Assembly (NCBI GenBank): GCA_003971905.1 | Contig: RSEE01000002.1 | Location: 434,001-498,000, forward strand | DNA: 64,000 nucleotides | DNA from: Moniliella sp. 'wahieum' | Lineage: Eukaryota; Basidiomycota; Moniliellomycetes; Moniliellales; Moniliellaceae | Direction of reading: 5' to 3' | In this document: positions 56,101 to 64,000 of the stretch, one piece after another | Numbering within the stretch: position 1 is the stretch's first letter | How the letters are laid out: every line of letters starts with the position of its first letter | Made by a program: the position numbers and the translations under genes | The notes under the pieces: model-generated | The model's database searches: none | Told to the model about the DNA's origin: nothing | What the model saw: the letters and a program-made list of their open reading frames with translations, nothing else

Positions 56101-59100
56101 TGGTATGATCGTTTGCCCTGAATTCAACAAGGTGTGGGACTCATCTCAGCTCTCCGAGCACGGGTCATCCAACAACTTTTGGGTCGCTGTCGCGGGCAAG
56201 GTGTATGACATTACCAAGTTCTATCGCGGCTCCCATTCAAACGATCCGCACTACTTTAGCATGACGGACGACGAGAACGGGTTACTTTGGTGGCAAGGAC
56301 ATTACTCTCTACTTCCCGGTGCCACTCTACGTGGGCTGCCCAGGACTGGTGTCAGATAAGACACTGGAGCTGACTTACAGTGTCAACTCGACCATGGTCA
56401 TTGAAGAGGTGCCAGGGCAGGTGATCCATTACTCGGGGGCTCAGCAGGATGACAAAAGTACCCAACTTGCGGCAGACGATTGGTACCCGAATCAGTTTGT
56501 CACCACGATGAACCATTATTACAAGGCACCTTTGTCTACACCAAGGAAGATTTCAAGTCGCAGGGCACATGGCGCAATTGGGTCTCGATTGACAACAAAG
56601 TCTACGACTTGACTGACTATCTCAACTCCCAGTCGATGGCATCCAACGCAAGTCAATGGAGTTGGCTTAACCCCAACTTGGTCAACTTTTTCCGGAACCA
56701 AGCAGGCACAGATGTGTCCTCGGAGTTTAAGAAAACCCTCAACTCACTCCCCAAGCTTGAGCAGACGCAGAACATGAATTGTCTCGATAAGGTGTTTTAC
56801 GTGGGCAAGCGGGATCCGCGGCAAACGCCTCGATGCATGGTGCAGAACTACATCCTCCTCTCGTTCTCTGCGATCATCATGCTTATTATGGTGAGCAAGT
56901 TTGTTGCTGCGCTTCAACTCACGCCCAAGCGCAATCCGGAACAGCAGGACAAGTTCGTCATCTGTCAAATTCCATGCTACACTGAGGATGAGGACAGTCT
57001 CCGCAAAACCATCGACTCGATTGCTGCTCTAAAGTACGACGACAAACGCAAACTGATCTTCATCATTTGCGATGGTATGATTGTTGGATCGGGCAATGAC
57101 GCACCCACGCCCCGTATCGTGCTGGACATTTTGGGTGTTGATCCTCGCATTGACCCAGAACCCTTGGCATTCAAGTCTATTGCCGAGGGTAGCAAGCAGC
57201 TCAACTTTGGCAAGATCTACTCAGGACTGTACGAGTTTGAAGGTCATGTCGTCCCCTACATTGTCACCGTCAAGGTTGGCCGTCCTTCGGAACGTGCCCG
57301 GCCTGGTAACCGTGGCAAACGTGACACCCAAATTCTTCTCATGCGCTGGCTCAACCGCGTCCACTTTGATGCCCCTATGAGCCCGCTCGAGCTTGAGCTG
57401 ACCCATCAGTGCAAGAATGTGATTGGAATTGACCCGGCCTTTTACGAGTACGTGTTGACTGTCGATGCTGACACGCAAGTGCGTGAGGACTCGCTCAACC
57501 GTCTCGTGGCCGTCACGGCCGACGACTCGAAGATCGTTGCTCTTTGTGGAGAGACGATGCTGGACAACGAGGAGAGCAGTTGGTGGACCATGATCCAGGT
57601 GTACGAGTATTACATCTCCCACCACCTGGCCAAGGCGTTCGAGTCATTGTTTGGTTCGGTCACTTGTTTGCCTGGATGTTTCTCCATCTATCGCATCCGT
57701 TCTGCGACAAAGGCAAGCCGCTCTTTGTCTCTTCGCGAGTGATTGATGAGTACAGCGAAAACAAGGTCGACACGCTTCACAAGAAGAACCTGTTTTCCTT
57801 GGGTGAGGACCGGTACCTGACCACTCTGCTCCTCAAGAACTTCCCTATGTACAAGACCAAGTTTACCTCTGATGCCAAGGCGCTTACATCGGCCCCGGAC
57901 CGGTGGGGAATTCTCTTGTCACAGCGGCGTCGCTGGATTAACTCTACCGTTCACAACTTGGCCGAGCTTTCGATGATGGAGGAGATGTGTGGCTTCTGTC
58001 TTTTCTCGATGCGGTTTGTTGTGTTCATTGATTTGGTCGGCACCATCATCCTTCCCTCGACGGTTGTCTACTTGATCTACATGATCTACATGGCCGCCTC
58101 CAAGAAATCGGCTGTTCCTTATATCTCGATTGCTCTTATCGCGGCTACTTATGGTCTGCAGGTCATCATCTTCCTGCTCAAACGTCAATGGCAGTACATT
58201 GGCTGGATGTTCATCTACGTATGTGCCTCGATTCCTCTTGTGCCGACGAAGTAACTAACTCTTCTTGATAGCTGCTCGCATACCCTATCTGGTCCTTCTT
58301 CCTTCCCATCTACTCGTTCTGGCATATGGATGACTTTTCGTGGGGAAACACGCGTGTCGTCGTGGGTGAGAAGGGCAACAAGAAAATTGTCGCGGGCACG
58401 GATGACGAGCCCTACCATGACTCGATGATTCCCCTCAAGCGTTTCAGTGAGTACCAGCAGGAGGTCTGGGAACGCGGCAGCGTCTCGGACAATGAGGGAG
58501 AGCCTCACTGGCGGTGAGGGACCGTTTGGCAACCCGCTCATCACGGGCTCCATGCCGAGTCTACCTCACGGATCCATGTACAAGGGTTCGATGTACAAGG
58601 GCTCGCACATGGGCGATGGTTCGATGTACAAGGGTGGCTCGGTATACTCGGACGAAGAGTCTGAATATGACACTGGCGACTACTACCAGCGCACCAATGT
58701 CATCCAATCTGCCGCCCAAAGCCGGAGCAACCTATCGCATCAGCCCCGGAGTCAAATGGGTGGCTCGGCTGCTTCGCATGTGGGCATGCCACCCCCCATG
58801 GGACAACAAACGCCATTTGCCTCCATGTATGGCATGCCGGGTATGCAGGGCTCTATGTACGGCCTGGGTCCGGGCATGCCGTCCATGTATGGCATGCCAC
58901 CGGGGAGCATGTACGGTATGCCTGGCACCTCCATGTTGGGTGGTGGTGGGTGGTTCGGCTTCGATGCTGGGCGGAAATACGTCGATGATGGATGTGAACG
59001 CTGGTCTGGGTGGCATGGGTGGCATGCAGACCCCTTTGGCGGCAGATACCAATCTGGCTACCACTGCTCTCCGGCCACCAGTTCCGCTGCCCGCCCCGTC

Positions 59101-59338
59101 TCGACCAATCCGTTTGCAGCGCCAGCGGTGCCACTTGCTCCGCGCGACACGGCCAGTCCGTCGGATGCGGAAATCGTGCTGGCGGTGCAGACGTACCTGG
59201 CGCAACAACCTTCTCTGAAACGTCACCAAACGCTCGGCCCGCGAGGCTGTCATGGCTGCCTTCCCCAATGCGCCGACGATCAAAGAGAAGAAGACATTGA
59301 TCAACAAGGCGATCGACGATACACTGCGCGGGCAGTAA
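53198..59338 (+). CDS. Class V chitin synthase with N-terminal myosin motor domain
   Basis: This enzyme makes chitin at growing tips; the myosin-like head aids delivery or tethering of the vesicles (Mcs1 in Ustilago, ChsV/CsmA types elsewhere). ATG 53198. The motor-like head runs over about 700 residues, with P-loop GATESGKS at 53518-53541 and [10 protein letters not shown] (switch-like region). Introns lie at 53919-53983 (CYR|LPGGPY) and 58219-58271. A cytochrome b5-like domain follows ([20 protein letters not shown]) between membrane segments. The Chitin_synth_2 catalytic domain has VDADTQV (57461-57480), [14 protein letters not shown] (57805-57822) and QRRRW (57922-57936), so all key motifs are present. 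Membrane helices follow, then a Met-rich tail (SMYKG and SMYGMP repeats) and a DEK_C domain ([17 protein letters not shown] ... [14 protein letters not shown]) before stop 59336-59338. About nine frame breaks, for example near 53405, 54500, 54775, 56315, 57700, 58450, 58960 and 59215. Joined length is close to 2,000 residues, normal for the class. Confidence 0.93.
58570..58940 (+). repeat. Met-rich SMYKG / SMYGMP repeats in the chitin synthase tail
   Basis: Coding repeats between the last membrane helices and the DEK_C domain: three to four SMYKG units (about 58574-58640) and five or more MYGMP/SMYG units (about 58826-58925). They are probably flexible linker; the Tyr/Met bias is unusual. Confidence 0.6.
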
Positions 59339-60214
59339 ATCTGGTTTCTAGGTTTCGTTTTGCTCAGTCTTCCTGTACGCTCGGGTTCACGTTCACGGGC
59401 CTTTTTTTGAGATATGCATCCTTTCCGTTTTCTCCATGAACCGTATGAGATGCTATCGATCCTCAACGGTTCAACACACACGCGCATTCGCTTTTTAGTC
59501 CCTTCCCCTTCGCCCTCCCCCCCTCCCTTTCCCGCCTGTTCCCCCTTTTCCCACTGCCGCCCTGGATCGAATCGACCTGGTCGACCGGATGGAGGAGAAT
59601 CGCTCTTCTTCCCCCTCAAAAACAATTGTTCTTGGCGCTGTTTCGTCGTTGGCTTTGTTCCCCCTCACATATGCACCCCGTTCTTTTCCTCTGGTTGGCA
59701 CGCCTAGCTCCTAGTCAGGGGTATGTATATGTAGGTTGCATATGCACAGACAAGCACTGCGCAGCGCGATCCCCCGACAGACGAACCAGGTGCATATATC
59801 GTAGGAGAGCAGTACAGATCCAGCACATCGAACTGAATGAGATGCTGATGATGCTGTACCAGTGATGCTAGTGATGAGATGGGGAAAGGTGATTCGTTGC
59901 CATCCGCCTCAAGCTGTCTCCCAAAAAAACATAGGTCGCCTCCGAGCTCGTCAAAAATGCCTTCAAAAAATACAGTCGGCAAGTCCGCCGCCTACACTTT
60001 CGGGGGCTCCACATTATTATAGCAGCGTCAACCTCATTGAGCTGTTACCGGTTACCGCAGCAACAGCTCATCCATCTTGGTGCCCACTGCTCAACCTACC
60101 GGCTCTTCCGTAATGACCTCATCCCCGGGTCTCTCCCGAAGCTCCACCTTCACCTGGACGCAAAGCAAGGGCCCAGCCGGATCCACACCCTCTGCTTCAC
60201 CCAGTCCGCCTGCT
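59339..60214. other. Convergent spacer after the chitin synthase
   Basis: About 875 bases, the first part pyrimidine-rich (about 59500-59560) as in a 3' untranslated region. A minus-strand frame (60091-60345) ending ...ERPGDEVITEEPVG may be the true C-terminus of the next gene if a base is lost near 60230. Confidence 0.45.
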
Positions 60215-61015
60215 TCACCCGTACCGTACTCTCCCCCCACCCGAAGTTCCGAGGTGGGTACGACGCATGAGTTCAGCCAAGTCTTCTTCCTCAGAAGGGG
60301 GATAGCCACTCCACTCATCGCTCTGGTCGTGTGGCGACGAGTCACTGTCCCCCTCTAGGATTAGGCCCAAAGCGCCGCCGCTAAGGGCCATGAGATCATA
60401 GCTGTTGCCGAACGAGTCATAGCTCGCGCCATCATCCGGCATAGTAAGGTCCATGGGGAACCCACTTGCCGGAGGGGTGCTTCGATGTAAGAGACACCGC
60501 AGAAGGTACGCTTCTTCATCCGATCCCGGGACATCCGTTACACATCCCTCCTGCCAAATGTAATGCTGGTCCGTAGGAGTAGTAGTAGGCAGCCGGCTAA
60601 CGCCGAGATGACCGCTGTGGTGCTCATCGGTGCCCCAATCGAACGCGTTGGGCAAAGATTCCACCCGTCCTTGATCATGCTCCGCTTCGTCAAGAGGGAG
60701 TAGATGGCTCGTATTCGAACTCGAATGGTAGTAGGGCTCGTCCATAGGCATAGGTGCTCCGTCGGTGCATAGGGCGCTTTCGTCGTGCTGGTGACTCAGC
60801 CCCTCGAAGGGGGTGGACAGTAGCCGAAACGAGTGGCCAGGTTCACGATGCTGGTTCGCCATGGCGCCAAAAGGGGCAAAAATGGTGAGTTGCTGATGAC
60901 GAGGGAGGAAGTTGGCTTGGGCAGGTAGCGACCAAACTGAAGTTTTATATGCGTCCGCGTATGTTCCAAGAGAGGGGTCGGAGGATGAGATACCCTTTGA
61001 ATACAAGGATGACAT
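60215..61015 (-). CDS. Unknown acidic protein (about 266 residues)
   Basis: Minus-strand ATG 61015 (MSSLYSKGISSSDPSLGTYA) or, more likely, the internal ATG near 60862 (MANQHREPGHSFRLLSTPFE). The frame is uninterrupted to 60215 and rich in Asp, Glu, Ser, His and Tyr (EPYYHSSSNTSHLLPLDEAE; EGDSDSSPHDQSDEWSGYPP; SEEEDLAELMRRTHLG). Such composition is typical of transcriptional activation regions, but no DNA-binding domain is seen and I recognise no family. It is one of few unbroken frames. A small regulatory protein is only a guess. Confidence 0.5.
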   Translation of the reverse strand: MSSLYSKGISSSDPSLGTYADAYKTSVWSLPAQANFLPRHQQLTIFAPFGAMANQHREPGHSFRLLSTPFEGLSHQHDESALCTDGAPMPMDEPYYHSSSNTSHLLPLDEAEHDQGRVESLPNAFDWGTDEHHSGHLGVSRLPTTTPTDQHYIWQEGCVTDVPGSDEEAYLLRCLLHRSTPPASGFPMDLTMPDDGASYDSFGNSYDLMALSGGALGLILEGDSDSSPHDQSDEWSGYPPSEEEDLAELMRRTHLGTSGGGRVRYG

Positions 61016-63443
61016 CACCAGTATAGGCTATACATGCGCCACAACTGCACCTGTTATCTCGAATAGAGGCACTGTGCTTTGAGAGTGGTTAACTGCCTTG
61101 CTGCTATTACTGATGGAAGACTCCCTGCAACTATGAAGCCCTTTGTTCACCTTTGTTGTATACCCCCCAGAAACACTAGACTTGTGCTCCAAGGTAAGGG
61201 GAAAGTGATGCTGGTGCTCATTTGTGTTGATGTCTATAGATTGCCATAGATAAGCACACACAAATCGTAACAGCTGCACGATGCCGGACACTGTATAACA
61301 CTGCACAAAATACTTTCCCGGGGTGAAGGGCTCTTCTTTGCCTTTGTCTATTTGGTGATGAGCGTTCACCGCACGTGCAATCGATGCAGTCGACACTTTC
61401 AAGCACAGCGAGAGAGGAGAACCAAGGTGTGTCCCTGATATACCGCTATATAGGCCCGTGTGTGCGCACGCCACGCCTTTCGTTTTGATTGCTGTATACT
61501 AACAGTAATACAGATAAGCAGACACAGTTTCTCCACACCGCGCCCTCTTCGTTTTGTAAGACCGTGCTTCTCTCATTCCAAACAACGTGCATCGTTTCTT
61601 CAGGGGAAAGGGCACTTTCACCTCCTATCTTCTTTGAAGCCGTACTGCCTTCGACCATTTATCATTTATCCTCGATATATCTCACACAAAAAAGGCAAGG
61701 TCAGAAAGAGATATAGCGTTGTAGGTCCAATGCATCGAAGAGAACTGATAAGAGGGGGTCCAGTGGCGCTTCTTACGGCAAAATCAATGGGTTTGGGGAG
61801 TGAACCGATGCATACAGGCCGTATACTCAACGCACCAAAAGTCGAACGTACGAAACATAATGAGCCTTGGGGCCATGAGTGCTCGTTATACTGTAACAGT
61901 CGGGGCTAGAGAGAGACAAAGGCCCTGTCAGGGACGGGGTCACTGGCAAGATCCTTCGTAGGAGGACACAAGAGCATGGGGAAGGGAACAGAAGCAAAGG
62001 GGACCGGGAAGAGCGTGATACATGGGATGGAGAATTGGAGATAGGGGGGCGATTAGAGAACTTAGTGAACCAGTGACAATTACTGTTGTCTTCTTTGAAG
62101 ATGTATGTTCTATAGATGGATCTGAGTGTAGCGTAGTAAGTTTTTTCCCCTCTCCTCCCACCATTGAATCTCTTTAGCGTCAATCGAGAAAAACATGCGT
62201 TGAACAACGTTGACGTTGCTATCAATTTCGTGGAAACAATGACCCCGGAGGGTCCTGATATCCTGACGATCCCTCTGGTCCCTTGACCTTAGTGGCGCTT
62301 CCAAGTAACCCCCGCAAGATGAACGGTTCGATTTAGACGTAGCGTTCCCCCTGTCCCAGCCTTAAGCTCTGTCAATGATATGGATCCAAGAGGGGTATAA
62401 TTGATGAAGCATGCGCATCCATCATAATCCGCGTTTATATCAGTGCCCCCTATGTCATATTCCGCGTCGAACAGAAACCACCCGAGTATACATTTCTCAC
62501 AACTGTACTGTGAAAGGGTGGACAGCACCTGAGAACGTATGTGTAGATGTGCCATCCATACATTTCTCTCTTCCCTCGGAGAGTTTGCCCTGCCTTAATA
62601 CAAGAACACATCTGTTATGCCACCAATCCGGTCATAACATGCGCCTCTCTTGTAGTGAAAGCCTTGCTCGAAAAGCGTTTTGCTGGAGAGATCGTCCCTT
62701 GCTTGCACCCCCCACAAGTCTCAGCCTAATCTCGGGACCCAGACCCGATTTACTTCTCATCATGCGTGGAGACCACTATATACGGCGGAGAAACGAAAGG
62801 GAGCCGGTTTCCACGCCCGGCGCGGAAACGCAATGATCATGTGGCTTTAGTACCTCTCTGTGCAATGATGACGAAGAGAGCGAGCGCGCTGCTATACAAA
62901 CGGCACAATTTGGCAAGCCGATTTGGCATAGCCTTGCCTCCATATCTTGTCCGCGAGACGCTTTGGCCATGTAATGTTTTTCTTAACCAGAAGAGAAGTG
63001 GTGACCGCCGGGCACCGCCTCTCTGCCGAGATAATATGCGCAGGTCGGCACGTCAGGTTACGCGTTTCGCGTTACGCGTTACGGGCTGTTGGATATTCAA
63101 AGCTGTTATCCACAGGTCACGGGGACGCTGACGGCTGACGTCACCACATCACCTGCTGCATCACCGGCATCACCGGCGGGGTAGCCGGTAGAGCTTAGAG
63201 AGTAATGGAACTCAGGCCCATCATGCATCATGCATCGTGCATTGTTACCCGGTGGGCACTCCAATCAAATTTCAAACGCAAATGTTTCAAAATGCCAAGC
63301 TTCGAGGTGGCGAGTTGGGCATTCGGAGTGCCACTTAACCGCTCACTGAGTTCTAGTCGATCGATCGAGAGGACTAACAGACTCAAGTTGGGGGAGCCCC
63401 AACGCTGGTCTCATGCAGACCTACCACCACCATCGCCATCGCC
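61016..63443. other. Spacer without a supported gene
   Basis: About 2.4 kb, less GC-rich than the genes. Open frames are short and conflict between strands. It contains an ACGCGTT-type array at 63060-63080 and ATGCAT units near 63220-63240. The base composition changes gently, with no sign of transposon ends. Confidence 0.5.
63060..63080. repeat. (ACGCGTT) heptamer array
   Basis: ACGCGTT, TCGCGTT, ACGCGTT in phase; the same unit as at 40034-40054. Confidence 0.75.
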
Positions 63444-64000
63444 ATGAGGCTGCGCAAGTCGTATGGATCCCCAACCCCCCCACCAGATGATGTGAAGAAG
63501 CCTCCTCCTCTCCCCTTTGGGATGGTAGGTGGGCCCGGCAGTATTGGGCCCGAATTCCTCTCTCTCGATGAGGGCACTGTCGCTTTGGGATCGGCAGCTA
63601 CCGCCTTCTTGGAAAAGACGGAGGAGGAGGGGCATTGGTTCAACCCCTTGCGCATCCCTGAATCGGATGTTTGTCCTAGCGGATACGAGATCGGAGCCAT
63701 CATTCTCGAGCCTTTTGAGGGTGAAGTGCGCAAGTACGACCCCTCTACCAAGATATGGCAGCCCATTACCTCCCTGCGCCTCAGCTAGGCGTCTCGGACG
63801 ATAACCGTCTCATCCTCACGGGACCATACGTGTGGATGTACCTCCTTACTTCTGGTTATCTGGGCGATGAACTTGTGGCCCCCTTGAGCTCCCACCCTAC
63901 CCGGCCCAAGGAGGCAGTAGACGTGCTCCTCCTCCGCCCATTGCGGGACCCGGCAGTACGAGCGATTGCAGATAAAGAGGAAGCGCACCAATGGTTTAAC
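63444..64000 (+). CDS. 5' part of an unknown protein (runs off the window)
   Basis: ATG 63444 gives MRLRKSYGSPTPPPDDVKKP, then SIGPEFLSLDEGTVALGSAA, YEIGAIILEPFEGEVRKYDP and a stop at 63786-63788. Shifting one base near 63780 continues sensibly to the end of the window: GVSDDNRLILTGPYVWMYLL, SGYLGDELVAPLSSHPTRPK and EAVDVLLLRPLRDPAVRAIA. So one lost base is likely and the gene is cut by the window edge. VDVLLLRPLRDP after a glycine-rich strand faintly recalls the C-terminal part of diacylglycerol/sphingoid-base kinase-like proteins, but this is weak. It could equally be the end of a longer gene whose start lies upstream of 63444 in another frame. Confidence 0.55.

Noticed and set aside
1293-59338. 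Programmed ribosomal frameshifting as the cause of split genes
   Set aside because: There is no shared slippery motif, breaks are too many per gene (about 15 in the PP4c gene), and they occur in housekeeping genes that are single-frame in other fungi. Lost bases explain them better.

Overview
The window is nuclear DNA of a fungus, most likely a basidiomycete with few introns (Ustilaginomycotina-like). This placement is an inference. It rests on 53-106 bp GT...AG spliceosomal introns, GC-rich coding DNA with C/T-ending codons, and gene content: a plasma-membrane H+-ATPase, a myosin-motor chitin synthase, Knr4/Smi1, Vac1/Pep7, RPA70 and a PP4-type phosphatase. I saw no operons, no rRNA and no recognisable transposon or virus relic.

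Layout: (1) 0-4.6 kb: the 3' end of an acidic/basic nuclear-looking protein, the ribosome-assembly WD40 protein Nle1/Rsa4, and an intron-containing tRNA-Ser(CGA). (2) 4.6-22.4 kb: repeat-rich spacer, then four loci rich in Pro/Ala/Ser low complexity, namely an unknown, a Ste20/PAK-like kinase with an atypical active site, an unknown followed by a GNAT (Naa50-like) acetyltransferase, and the FYVE protein Vac1/Pep7. (3) 22.9-31.5 kb: an F-box/LRR gene (-) divergent from KNR4/SMI1 (+), which converges on a large protein with an Ecl1-like zinc motif (-). (4) 33.3-36.3 kb: PP4 catalytic subunit (+) converging on an FAD amine oxidase (-). (5) 36.3-42.5 kb: a gene desert of short repeats. (6) 42.5-64 kb: PMA1, a small unknown ORF, RFA1 (-) divergent from a class V chitin synthase (+), an acidic unknown (-), and the start of an unknown gene running off the end. 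Cell-wall and membrane growth is well represented (PMA1, KNR4, chitin synthase), but the fungal genes are not an operon and the clustering may be chance.

Two observations cut across the window. First, almost every conserved gene is broken into several frames although its amino-acid sequence is conserved. Where I could align by eye, the breaks are losses of one base from a doublet or one copy of a dinucleotide. This looks like uncorrected sequencing deletions rather than decay, so CDS coordinates below are outer limits of loci and not clean reading frames. Second, the spacers carry many short tandem arrays of 7-bp units. Nearly all obey one rule: a 6-bp palindrome of the form A-core-T plus one extra base. 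Cores can change from unit to unit while the 7-bp phase is kept. I know of no described element that explains this, and it is the best candidate here for something new.
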